Assembly (NCBI GenBank): GCA_045577475.1
Contig: JAZNIM010000063.1
Location: forward strand, 1-20,116
Direction: 5' to 3'
From: UMGS1387 sp045577475
Lineage (GTDB): Bacteria; Bacillota; Clostridia; Oscillospirales; CAG-382
DNA: 20,116 bases
The notes under the pieces were generated by a model that did no database searches, had not been told where the DNA came from, and worked only from the letters and a program-made list of their open reading frames with translations. This document shows positions 13,109 to 19,877 of this stretch, one piece after another (position 1 is the first letter of the stretch; each line of letters begins with the position of its first letter). The position numbers and the translations under genes are program-made.

Positions 13109-14911
13109 TTATTCCTTGATAATTGCCTTGAATGCACAGTTATCAATACAAGCACCGCACTTGATACACTTGTCCTGATTGATAATGTGAGGCTGCTTAA
13201 CTGCACCTTCGATAGCGCCGACGGGACAGTTGCGTGCACACTTAGTACAGCCCTTACACTTGTCCTCAATAATCTTGAAGGAGAGAAGGGACTTACATAC
13301 GCCTGCGGGACACTTCTTGTCAACGATGTGAGCAATGTATTCGTCCTTGAAGTACATAAGTGTGGAGAGAACGGGGTTAGGAGCTGTCTGACCGAGACCG
13401 CAAAGAGCGCTGGACTTGATGTAGTGGCAGAGCTCTTCAAGCTTGTCAATATCTTCGAGCTTGCCCTGACCCTTGGTAATTCTGTCAAGGATTTCGTAAA
13501 GACGCTTTGTACCAACACGGCAGGGAGTACACTTACCGCAGGATTCGTCAACGGTGAATTCGAGGAAGAACTTGGCGATGTCAACCATACAGTTGTCTTC
13601 GTCCATAACGATAAGTCCGCCTGAACCCATCATAGAACCGATTGCGAGAAGGTTGTCGTAGTCGATAGGTGTGTCAATAAGGTGAGCAGGGATACATCCG
13701 CCGGAAGGACCGCCTGTCTGAGCAGCCTTGAACTTCTTACCGTTGGGAATACCGCCGCCGATTTCTTCGATGATTTCACGAAGTGTTGTACCCATGGGAA
13801 CTTCAACAAGACCTGTGTTGTGAATCTTACCGCCAAGAGCAAATACCTTTGTACCCTTAGACTTTTCAGTACCCATAGAGCTGAACCAGTCAGCACCCTT
13901 GAGGATAATCTGGGGAACGTTGGCATATGTTTCAACGTTGTTGAGGATTGTAGGACGGTTGTAAAGACCCTTAACAGCAGGGAACGGAGGACGGGGACGA
14001 GGCTCGCCACGCTTTCCTTCGATAGATGTCATCAACGCTGTTTCTTCACCGCAAACGAATGCACCTGCACCGAGTCTGAGGTCAAGGTTGAACTTGAAGC
14101 CTGTACCGAAGATGTCGTCGCCTAAAAGTCCGTATTCCTTAGCCTGATCGATAGCAATCTTAAGACGCTGAACGGCGATAGGATACTCAGCACGAACATA
14201 AACATAACCCTGGTCAGCGCCGATTGCGTAGCCTGCAATAGCCATAGCTTCTATAAGAGCATGGGGGTCACCTTCAAGGATGGATCTGTCCATGAATGCA
14301 CCGGGGTCACCTTCGTCGGCGTTACAGCAAACGTACTTCTGACCGCCGTCCTGAACGAGAGTTCTGGCAAGCTTCCACTTCTGACCTGTGGGGAAGCCGG
14401 CACCGCCGCGTCCTCTGAGACCTGAAGCTAAGATTGTGTCGATAACTTCGTCGGGAGTCATTTCTGTAAGAACCTTACCGAGAGCCTGATAACCGTCAGT
14501 ACCTATGTATTCTTCGATGTTTTCAGGGTCGATAACACCGCAGTTACGAAGAGCTACTCTCTTCTGCTTCTTGTAGAAGGTTGTGTCAGAAAGAGCAACG
14601 GGCTGATCGTCAACCTTTTCGCCGTCGGTTTCATCATAAACAAGACGGGAAACGGGACGTCCCTTGAGAAGGTGTTCTGAAACGATTTCAGCAACGTCTT
14701 CGTCGGTAACTCTTGAATAGAATGTGCCTTCGGGGTAAACGATAACAACGGGACCCAGAGCACAAAGACCGAAGCAACCGGTCTGAACGAGCTTGATTTC
14801 ATTTTCAAGACCGTTAGCCTTTAATTCACTTTCAAACTTTGCGTATACCTTTGCACTTCCGGAAGAAGTACAGCCTGTACCGCCGCAAATCAATACATGT
14901 GAACGTATCAT
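13109..14911 (-). CDS. hndC: Hydrogenase NADH-binding flavoprotein subunit (HndC/HydB, NuoF-like)
   Basis: A 600-residue subunit that carries FMN, binds NAD(H) and links it to the iron-sulfur chain of the hydrogenase. Domains in order: thioredoxin-like [2Fe-2S] (Cys9, 14, 46, 50); NuoF core with GRGGAGFPTGQKW (167-179) and the CNADEGDPGAFMDR flavin segment (196-209); a NuoF [4Fe-4S] at Cys458, 461, 464, 504; and a C-terminal pair of ferredoxin clusters (Cys552, 555, 558, 562 and Cys582, 585, 588, 592). All expected ligands are present. This domain order is that of HydB/HndC from bifurcating hydrogenases, not of complex I. The ATG has GGAGG (14923-14927) 11 bases upstream. The gene follows hndB closely, and its stop overlaps the ribosome site of hndD. 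Confidence 0.96.
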   Translation of the reverse strand: MIRSHVLICGGTGCTSSGSAKVYAKFESELKANGLENEIKLVQTGCFGLCALGPVVIVYPEGTFYSRVTDEDVAEIVSEHLLKGRPVSRLVYDETDGEKVDDQPVALSDTTFYKKQKRVALRNCGVIDPENIEEYIGTDGYQALGKVLTEMTPDEVIDTILASGLRGRGGAGFPTGQKWKLARTLVQDGGQKYVCCNADEGDPGAFMDRSILEGDPHALIEAMAIAGYAIGADQGYVYVRAEYPIAVQRLKIAIDQAKEYGLLGDDIFGTGFKFNLDLRLGAGAFVCGEETALMTSIEGKRGEPRPRPPFPAVKGLYNRPTILNNVETYANVPQIILKGADWFSSMGTEKSKGTKVFALGGKIHNTGLVEVPMGTTLREIIEEIGGGIPNGKKFKAAQTGGPSGGCIPAHLIDTPIDYDNLLAIGSMMGSGGLIVMDEDNCMVDIAKFFLEFTVDESCGKCTPCRVGTKRLYEILDRITKGQGKLEDIDKLEELCHYIKSSALCGLGQTAPNPVLSTLMYFKDEYIAHIVDKKCPAGVCKSLLSFKIIEDKCKGCTKCARNCPVGAIEGAVKQPHIINQDKCIKCGACIDNCAFKAIIKE

Positions 14912-14932
14912 AATTTTGATTTCCTCCGTTAA

Positions 14933-15292
14933 TTATTTCATTGTGTATTCAGCGATTGCCTTGCCGCCCTTGATGTGCTTTTCAATAACTTCAAGAGCCT
15001 TTTCTGCTGTCATGTGTACATAAGTAACCTTTTCTTCGCCTGCTTTGTAAACTTCAACAACGGGTTCGTACTGGCAGATGCCGATACAGCCTGTCTGAAG
15101 CACGGAAACAGAATCGGTAAGACCTGCTTTTGCAACCTCCTCAACGAATGCGTTAAGAACGGGTCTTGCGCCTGCAGCGATACCGCATGTTGCCATACCT
15201 ACAACAATTCTTGTTTCGCCTGTGCCTTCACGAAGAGAAACCTTGTCTTTCATCTTGTCTCTGATGGCAGCGAGTTCTGCTAATGATTTCAT
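14933..15292 (-). CDS. hndB: HndB-like small thioredoxin-fold iron-sulfur subunit
   Basis: A 119-residue protein with a thioredoxin-like ferredoxin fold, like HndB of NADP-reducing hydrogenases. Visible: MATCGIAAGARPV (Cys36) and QTGCIGICQYEP (Cys69, Cys73). The usual fold carries C-x4-C plus C-x3-C. Here the second position is Gly41, so only three cysteines exist in the whole protein. This looks like a family trait rather than damage (CGIAAGAR is familiar in HndB-like proteins), but the cluster would need another ligand or may be absent. The ATG follows GAGG (15301-15304) by 8 bases. It is the first of the three consecutive structural genes and probably an accessory electron-transfer or assembly subunit. 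Confidence 0.88.
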   Translation of the reverse strand: MKSLAELAAIRDKMKDKVSLREGTGETRIVVGMATCGIAAGARPVLNAFVEEVAKAGLTDSVSVLQTGCIGICQYEPVVEVYKAGEEKVTYVHMTAEKALEVIEKHIKGGKAIAEYTMK

Positions 15293-15310
15293 TTGTGTGT
15301 CCTCACTTTC

Positions 15311-15865
15311 TTAAGTAATATTATAATTTTCTTTTAAAAACTCAGTAATCCAGACTAAAACATCCGGTGTTGACAGAGGAATGTCACCGCCCAGTGTTTC
15401 ACGCAATTCTCTTGTGTCAAGATTTACATCAAGACTTTCGGATTTGTGGGTAAACACAAGGTCTATTTTATCTCCCATTCCCTGAATCAATGTTACAATT
15501 GTACCGATAATGTCGCCTAAAGGGGTAAAATCAAGATGATTTTTGAAGAATGAGGCATATGTAACGGTACCGTGGTCATCGGGAAACTCAGAAACGCATT
15601 TTGAGGTTATGGAAAACTTGCCGCCAGTCTGTTCGCTTGCCATTTTGAAAAGAGGAATACCCATTCCAACCTTTCTTGTGGTTCGTGAGGTGCAGAAGGG
15701 ACTTGTTACGTTTTCCACCATTTCACGACTCATGCCGCAGCCGTCGTCGGAAATTTTAATCTCAAGCATGTCCGCATTTTCCGTAAGGTCAATTCTTATG
15801 AGAGCTGAACCTGCGGTAACGGAATTCATGGCAATATCAAGTATGTTAAGTGATAATTCCTTCAT
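15311..15865 (-). CDS. GHKL-type ATP-binding protein of the hydrogenase operon
   Basis: 184 residues holding a histidine-kinase-like ATPase domain without a dimerisation/phospho-acceptor domain: N-box LNILDIAMNS (Asn14), G1 SDDGCGM (Asp40/41 to Gly44) and G2 VGMGIPLF (66-73). The C-terminal 75 residues (about 110-184) are not recognised. The frame is open to 15961, but the MKELSLNILD start at 15865 lies one base after the stop codon of the PHP gene, so the two are almost certainly translated by coupling. It lacks the parts of a sensor kinase, so it may act as an anti-sigma-like or protein-serine kinase, or as a nucleotide-dependent switch. Its partner is unknown. It sits between the sensor block and the hydrogenase subunit genes. 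Confidence 0.85.
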   Translation of the reverse strand: MKELSLNILDIAMNSVTAGSALIRIDLTENADMLEIKISDDGCGMSREMVENVTSPFCTSRTTRKVGMGIPLFKMASEQTGGKFSITSKCVSEFPDDHGTVTYASFFKNHLDFTPLGDIIGTIVTLIQGMGDKIDLVFTHKSESLDVNLDTRELRETLGGDIPLSTPDVLVWITEFLKENYNIT

Positions 15866-15866
15866 A

Positions 15867-16622
15867 TTATATATTGCCGCCTTTCGTGAGCTTTCCCCGA
15901 AGTGCCTTGAAAAATTGGTGTCTGACGAAATCCGAGCTGTAAGGCTCGTCGTCAAGCTCAATAAAATTCTCAGCCTCGTTTATTGTCCAAAGATTGTGTG
16001 CATCTGAGTTAAAAACGTGGGATTTTGAGGCAATGTGTGGAAAATCCTTCACATACCTTTCGTAATCCTCCTTGCCGTTAAACTCAATGCAGGGAAAATC
16101 GGGGTCGGTCGGAACAGTACCGAGAATGGAAACTATTCCGTTGGATTCTCTGTCGATGTGGGCAGGGAAGATGAGTGCATCGAACTTTTCGGCAAGCTTT
16201 ACAGCCTCCTCAAGTCCGAGGGACGTTGCGATTGGCAGAAAGTTGTCGTCAACTCCCACAACATTGTCGTTTTCGTCCATGAACATCTGTTGCCCGAATA
16301 TTTCAACCTTGTTTGGAAAGACTCCTCTGCAAGGTTGTACGGCATCCGAAAAATCAAGTGCCTGCTGTAAGAATTCAAACAGACAGACCATGTGAATGTC
16401 CTCAGCCGTTGTAAGCTCCATTCCTGCAATTCCTATAAGACCGTTTGCCTTTGCAACCTTCAAGAAGCTCTCGCAGTTGCCGCAGGTGTTGTGGTCGGTA
16501 AGAGCCACAATATTAAGTCCTTTGAGTGCCGCCATACCGCAGATGTTGTTAGGCGTCATGTCGTCGTCGGCACATGGGGAAAGACAGGAGTGGATGTGCA
16601 AGTCGTAATAATACTTGCTCAT
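15867..16622 (-). CDS. PHP-domain metal-dependent phosphoesterase
   Basis: 251 residues of the PHP superfamily, whose members hydrolyse phosphoesters using a multi-metal site. Motifs in order: DLHIHS with His9 and His11, TDHN with His44, Glu69 (GMEL), His77 (DIHM), His155 (FPAHID) and Asp207-x-His209 (NSDAHN), so the metal ligands look complete and the protein should be active. There is no polymerase or polysaccharide context. Related stand-alone PHP proteins include nucleotide and nucleoside-diphosphate phosphatases; the substrate here is unknown. The start ATG overlaps the stop of the preceding DRTGG gene by four bases (16619-16622). Its place inside a hydrogenase operon suggests it removes a phosphate-based signal or small nucleotide (inference). 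Confidence 0.88.
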   Translation of the reverse strand: MSKYYYDLHIHSCLSPCADDDMTPNNICGMAALKGLNIVALTDHNTCGNCESFLKVAKANGLIGIAGMELTTAEDIHMVCLFEFLQQALDFSDAVQPCRGVFPNKVEIFGQQMFMDENDNVVGVDDNFLPIATSLGLEEAVKLAEKFDALIFPAHIDRESNGIVSILGTVPTDPDFPCIEFNGKEDYERYVKDFPHIASKSHVFNSDAHNLWTINEAENFIELDDEPYSSDFVRHQFFKALRGKLTKGGNI

Positions 16623-16951
16623 TTCTTTAATTCCTCGTAAAGAACGGTGCAGGCACTGTATGTACTCTTGTCCGTCTTTAAGATGTTGATTTCCTTTTCT
16701 TTTGCAAGAGCTAAGAACTCATCGTCAGGCTGTACGCCTTCAGCTAAAATAACGCAGGGCAAATCAAGAAGTGATGCCACCGCAAGCACGTTGACGTTTG
16801 ACATGATGGTAACAAGACACTCGCCTTCGCTTGCATGACCCATAACCCAGCTGAGAAGGTCACCTGCATAAACGCCGCGAATTTCCTTTTGGGGAAGGGG
16901 AATACAAACGCCCGTAAAATCGGTGTTATTCAAAAGTGCTTCAACCGTCAT
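16619..16951 (-). CDS. DRTGG-domain protein (copy 2)
   Basis: A 110-residue protein similar to the DRTGG domain, a small domain known between CBS and kinase-like parts of other proteins and of unclear function, possibly ligand binding. Visible: IRGVYAGDLLSWVMGHASEGECLVTIMSNVNVLAVASLLDLPCVIL (given here only as the family-like segments AGDLLSWVMGHA and VLAVASLLDLPCVIL). The frame continues upstream to 17086, but that part overlaps the hydrogenase-like gene. ATG 16951 gives an 11-base overlap with that gene's stop and a normal domain start. It is partly similar in layout to the other DRTGG protein of the operon at 18672-19019. Confidence 0.8.
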   Translation of the reverse strand: MTVEALLNNTDFTGVCIPLPQKEIRGVYAGDLLSWVMGHASEGECLVTIMSNVNVLAVASLLDLPCVILAEGVQPDDEFLALAKEKEINILKTDKSTYSACTVLYEELKK

Positions 16952-18233
16952 TTTTATCACCGCCGCAATTTTCGTTATTTTTTGCTTTTCTCTGAAGCAT
17001 GGGACAGTCGGAAATAACCGCAAGTCCTTTTGCAACATCCTCCGCAAAGGAAGCACAGGTGGGACTACCGCAAGCACCGCAGTCAAATTCGGGAAGCATG
17101 GAATAAATTTCCTGTGACTTCTTCATTCTTGACATTGCCGCTAACATGTCCTCGCCTGATTTGCCGTTTGAAATAGGCTTTGCAAATCTCTCCGTGGAGA
17201 AAAGCTCCGGAAGAGCCTGAATCTCGCTTTGGGAATATCTGCTTTGCATAACGGGCAGATACCGCTTGAGATTCTGGATTTTAACCTTTGCAAGATAAGG
17301 ATTTTCAACCGTGAGCACACCGCCCACACAGCCTGAGCTGCAGGCGTTTAGCTCAATAAAATCAAGGAACGGATAATTTCCTGTTTCAAGCTCGTCAAGA
17401 ACCTTTATTACGTTCTCAATACCGTCAACCGCAAGATAGCTGTCGTTGAGAAGTGCAGAGGCTTCACCGCTGCTTACTGCCCAGCTCATACCTATCATGC
17501 CTGTTCTTGAAACGGGAATAGGTGTTTTTTCTTTTTTCATAACGCCCAGGAGCTCAAAGTAAACATCGCTCATTGAAACTACATAGTCAACGCAGTTCAT
17601 TTCGCCTGCAAAGCCGTTTTTGACGTAGCTTGTCTTGCCTGTGCAGGGGGATATGAAAACCGTAACGATGTCATCGTCTTTCAGTTCGGGGTGTCTTTCT
17701 TTTGCCTGATCCTTAGCCATTCTTGCAGCTATGTCCATAGGTGAAAGGATGGGAATCAGATTGTCGCAAAGATAGGGGAATCTAAGCTGAATAAGCCTTG
17801 TCACAACGGGACAAGCACTGCTTATAACAGGACGCCTTACATCCTTGCGTTTTAAATAAAGTCGTGTGTACTCCGTAACAAGCTCTGCAGCACGTGCCAC
17901 CTCGAAAACGTGGCTGAAGCCAAGGTCAAGTAAACCCTGAAGCATGTAGTCAACGTCGTCTAAGTTCTGGAACTGACCGTACAGTGACGGAGGCGGCAGG
18001 GCAATTACATACTTTTCTTTAAAGGGAATGTCACGGAGAACATCATTGTTGGACTTCTTTGCCTTGTGAGGACACAGCATAATGCACTGACCGCAGTCTA
18101 TGCAGCGGTCTGCGTCGATTACGGCGTGACCGTCTCTTATGCGTATAGCCTCAGTAGGACAACGTTTCAAGCAGGTAATGCACCCCTTGCATCTTGAAAC
18201 GTCAAGGGAAACAGAATGCTTATATCCAATCAA
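16941..18233 (-). CDS. Sensory-type iron-hydrogenase-like protein (group D-like, HydS)
   Basis: 430 residues, probably not a bulk catalyst. Order: two ferredoxin [4Fe-4S] motifs (Cys15, 18, 21, 25 and Cys44, 47, 50, 54); an H-cluster domain with altered motifs L1 SSACP (138-142), L2 ISPCTGK (Cys197) and L3 ELNACSSGCVGG (Cys298, Cys302); then, with no PAS domain, a C-terminal CGACGSPTC cluster domain (Cys385, 388, 393, 410). All four H-cluster cysteine ligands are kept. The proton-relay Cys is Ala140, and the L2 Lys/Glu surroundings differ from enzymes such as CpI. This fits putative sensory group D hydrogenases such as the one studied in Thermoanaerobacter mathranii. GTG 18242 is in frame but overlaps GAGG (18243-18248 region), while TTG 18233 lies 8 bases after it, hence my start. 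Confidence 0.88.
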   Translation of the reverse strand: MIGYKHSVSLDVSRCKGCITCLKRCPTEAIRIRDGHAVIDADRCIDCGQCIMLCPHKAKKSNNDVLRDIPFKEKYVIALPPPSLYGQFQNLDDVDYMLQGLLDLGFSHVFEVARAAELVTEYTRLYLKRKDVRRPVISSACPVVTRLIQLRFPYLCDNLIPILSPMDIAARMAKDQAKERHPELKDDDIVTVFISPCTGKTSYVKNGFAGEMNCVDYVVSMSDVYFELLGVMKKEKTPIPVSRTGMIGMSWAVSSGEASALLNDSYLAVDGIENVIKVLDELETGNYPFLDFIELNACSSGCVGGVLTVENPYLAKVKIQNLKRYLPVMQSRYSQSEIQALPELFSTERFAKPISNGKSGEDMLAAMSRMKKSQEIYSMLPEFDCGACGSPTCASFAEDVAKGLAVISDCPMLQRKAKNNENCGGDKNDG

Positions 18234-18243
18234 AGTATTCACC

Positions 18244-18669
18244 TCAAGGCCTTACAGTAATTGTGAGAGTTGTGCCTTCTCCGACTTTGCTCTTTATGTC
18301 AAGCTCATCGGAATACCGTTTGATGTTTGGAAGTCCCATTCCCGCACCGAAGCCGAGAGAGCGGATGTTGTCGGGAGCTGTTGAATAACCCTCGCTCATT
18401 GCAAGATTGATGTCTGCAATACCCGGACCCTTGTCGGTCAGTACAAGAACGATTTTGTCGGGATGTACGAAAAGCTCGGCGATACCGCCGCCTGCATGGA
18501 TAACCATGTTGATTTCAGCCTCGTACATTGCTATAGAAACTCTTCTGATAACCTCGGCATCAAATCCGATGCTTCTGAGAATTTTTTTTACCTGAACAGA
18601 AGCCTCGCCTGCAGAGGAAAAGTCGTTGCCGTCAACGTTGAAGGTGTATGTAAGAACGTTGCTGTCCAT
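18244..18669 (-). CDS. RsbW/SpoIIAB-like ATP-binding protein (anti-sigma-type)
   Basis: 141 residues, a complete small GHKL ATPase of the anti-sigma-factor/serine-kinase kind: N-box YEAEINMVIHA (Glu50, Asn54), G1 TDKGPGI (Asp79 to Gly83) and G2 GFGAGMGLPN (106-115). It ends GEGTTLTITVRP. Such proteins bind and phosphorylate partners in partner-switching systems, but no STAS-domain partner or sigma factor gene is nearby. It starts two bases after the stop of the first DRTGG gene, with GGGGTG as ribosome site. Its stop TGA is part of the GAGG ribosome site of the HydS-like gene. So ATPase and H2-sensor-like protein are made together, which suggests the ATPase reads out the redox state of the sensor (inference). 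Confidence 0.86.
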   Translation of the reverse strand: MDSNVLTYTFNVDGNDFSSAGEASVQVKKILRSIGFDAEVIRRVSIAMYEAEINMVIHAGGGIAELFVHPDKIVLVLTDKGPGIADINLAMSEGYSTAPDNIRSLGFGAGMGLPNIKRYSDELDIKSKVGEGTTLTITVRP

Positions 18670-18671
18670 AA

Positions 18672-19019
18672 TTACACCCCTTTCGGTTTAAGACCGCCGC
18701 TGTAAAGCAGACCGCATGCCTCAAACATTCGCTTGCCGGTTGCGAGAATAACAATACCCGACTCTTCCGCAAGTGCTAACATTTCCGCCGAAGGCTTTTT
18801 GTTTCTCACAAAAACGATGCATCTCATATCCATCATTTCCGCAGTTCTTATAACCTGAGGATTAACAAGACCCGTGATGAGAACAGCCTGATCCTTGACA
18901 TAAGCAAGAACGTCGCTCATCATGTCGCTTCCGCAGGCGGAATGAACCTCGTGTGAAACACTGTCCCGACAGCAGAGAACCTCTGCATCAAGCAGAGAAG
19001 CTATTTCTGAAATTTTCAT
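18672..19019 (-). CDS. DRTGG-domain protein (copy 1)
   Basis: 115 residues, same small domain type as the gene at 16619-16951, though clearly diverged. It reads MKISEIASLLDAEVLC, SACGSDMMSDVLAYVKDQ, AVLITGLVNPQVIRTAEMMD and ends with a glycine- and lysine-rich tail. In both copies an alternating hydrophobic core is followed by a helix ending MFEACGLLY or YSACTVLYEEL. No catalytic residues are recognised, and ligand binding is the most that can be proposed. Its ribosome site is weak (AGGA, 3 bases from ATG), so it may be poorly translated or depend on upstream readthrough. The gap to the hydrogenase small-subunit gene is 46 bases. Confidence 0.75.
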   Translation of the reverse strand: MKISEIASLLDAEVLCCRDSVSHEVHSACGSDMMSDVLAYVKDQAVLITGLVNPQVIRTAEMMDMRCIVFVRNKKPSAEMLALAEESGIVILATGKRMFEACGLLYSGGLKPKGV

Positions 19020-19065
19020 ATATCCTGTCCCGCTTTCATGAAAAAATGGTGGGATAATTCAAAAG

Positions 19066-19563
19066 TTATGCAGAGTACTTAGCGATGATACCGTCAACGT
19101 CATCGGGAAGAAGTCTTCCGTAAACGTCGCTGTTAACAAGAAGTACGGGAGCAAGTCCGCAAGCACCTACGCAGCGGCAGGAGCAAAGAGAAAACTTACC
19201 GTCGGGTGTGCAGCCGCCGTCGTCAATACCAAGCTTCTGCTTGAGTCTTTCGAACAAGTCACCTGCGCCTTTAACGTAGCAAGCAGTACCGAGACACACA
19301 TTGAATTCATACTCACCCTTGGGTTCAAGAGCAAACTGTGCGTAGAAGGTAACTACCTCGTATACCTTTTCAATTGAAATGTCAAGACCTTCTGCAATCT
19401 TCTGTTCAACTTCAATGGGAAGGTAACCGTATACCTCCTGAGCCTGCTGAAGAACAGGGATAAGTGCACCGGGCTGACCCTTGTGTGCTGCAATAATTTC
19501 CTGTAATTTTGCAGCCTTTTCCGCTGTATCCTTGAAGGGTACAGATGAAATTGTTGTTGCCAT
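19066..19563 (-). CDS. hndA: Hydrogenase [2Fe-2S] subunit (HndA/HydC, NuoE-like)
   Basis: 165-residue thioredoxin-like ferredoxin subunit, which passes electrons in the NAD-linked hydrogenase. An N-terminal helical bundle includes LIPVLQQAQEVYGYLPIEV (34-52), as in NuoE. The [2Fe-2S] ligands Cys90, Cys95 (FNVCLGTACYVKGA), Cys131 and Cys135 (CVGACGLAP) are all present. First gene of the operon, directly behind its promoter, with an ideal AGGAGG (19572-19577) 8 bases from the ATG. It is separated from hndB, C and D by the six sensor-type genes, although their products must form one complex. Alternative: NuoE of a complex I, unlikely because no other nuo genes are here and HndC/HndD lie in the same operon. 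Confidence 0.95.
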   Translation of the reverse strand: MATTISSVPFKDTAEKAAKLQEIIAAHKGQPGALIPVLQQAQEVYGYLPIEVEQKIAEGLDISIEKVYEVVTFYAQFALEPKGEYEFNVCLGTACYVKGAGDLFERLKQKLGIDDGGCTPDGKFSLCSCRCVGACGLAPVLLVNSDVYGRLLPDDVDGIIAKYSA

Positions 19564-19601
19564 AAGCTATACCTCCTAAAATATATATTAGCTTGTTGTT
19601 A

Positions 19602-19610
19602 ATTATATCA
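19602..19610 (-). promoter_or_regulatory. Extended -10 promoter of the ten-gene hydrogenase operon
   Basis: On the minus strand TGATATAAT, the TGn-extended form (TATAAT 19602-19607), lies 38 bases before the hndA start codon. The -35 position holds only a poor T-rich sequence. A/T-tracts with inverted-repeat character (about 19632-19676) lie upstream. A weak -35 plus extended -10 may mean that a regulator is needed. Confidence 0.6.
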
Positions 19611-19649
19611 CAATCCCCTGAAAAAGAAAAGAGCTAAAAGCAAAAAAAA

Positions 19650-19748
19650 TCACTTTTTTGACCTTTTTTTCAGCTTTTTTACCACGAAATTCCGATTGGT
19701 AACTTTTTTGTAAACAAATGCGGCTTTTGTACACAATTTAGCATACAT
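19650..19748 (-). CDS. Possible 32-residue basic small protein
   Basis: Not recognised. An open frame from ATG 19748 to TGA 19650 encodes a 32-residue peptide, MYAKLCTKAAFVYKKVTNR followed by NFVVKKLKKRSKK, with about eleven lysines and no acidic residue. GGAGG (19754-19758) lies 5 bases before the ATG, as good a ribosome site as any gene here has. TTGACA (19791-19796, minus strand) is a possible -35, but the -10 at the right distance (TTAATT) is poor. Its stop precedes the hydrogenase promoter by about 40 bases. It could be a small basic protein, a leader peptide of a longer hydrogenase transcript, or a chance frame in AT-rich DNA with a lucky ribosome site. Confidence 0.42.
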   Translation of the reverse strand: MYAKLCTKAAFVYKKVTNRNFVVKKLKKRSKK

Positions 19749-19769
19749 TTTCACCTCCATAATAAAAAA

Positions 19770-19804
19770 TTAACGGCAAACGTTAAATTTTGTCAAAATA
19801 TAAT
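19770..19804 (+). promoter_or_regulatory. Promoter region of queT with TTAACG inverted repeat
   Basis: TATAAT at 19799-19804 is a perfect -10, but the -35 is unclear. Upstream, TTAACG (19770-19775) and CGTTAA (19781-19786) form an inverted repeat around five bases, a possible operator. The minus-strand TTGACA at 19791-19796 overlaps this promoter. Confidence 0.5.
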
Positions 19805-19824
19805 GTTAACATGTATGCATCTTC

Positions 19825-19868
19825 ACATGAGTTCGAAACCTTCCTCATGTAAAACAAAACTAAAGGAG
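19825..19868 (+). promoter_or_regulatory. preQ1-I riboswitch in the queT leader
   Basis: Stem ACATGAG (19825-19831) with CTCATGT (19844-19850), a loop TTCGAAACCTTC, then an A-rich tail AAAACAAAACTAA running into AAAGGAG (19862-19868). Loop CCTT can pair with AAGG of the tail, the H-type pseudoknot of preQ1-I, which buries the ribosome site. This predicts translation shut-off when preQ1 is present, matching the downstream transporter. Confidence 0.82.
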
Positions 19869-19877
19869 CAAATTGTT

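Noticed and set aside
13096..14125. Several 120-160 codon frames overlapping hndC on both strands
   Set aside because: All overlap the 600-residue NuoF-like protein whose cluster and flavin motifs are complete; low-complexity Ser/Leu-rich translations.
15866..15961. An upstream extension of the second GHKL ATPase by 32 residues
   Set aside because: The extension lies entirely within the PHP gene, and the MKELSLNILD start one base after the PHP stop fits the family beginning.
13109..19563. Reading the NuoE/NuoF-like genes as part of respiratory complex I
   Set aside because: No other nuo genes are present, the NuoF-like protein has the extra N- and C-terminal iron-sulfur domains of hydrogenase subunits, and an H-cluster subunit lies in the same operon.
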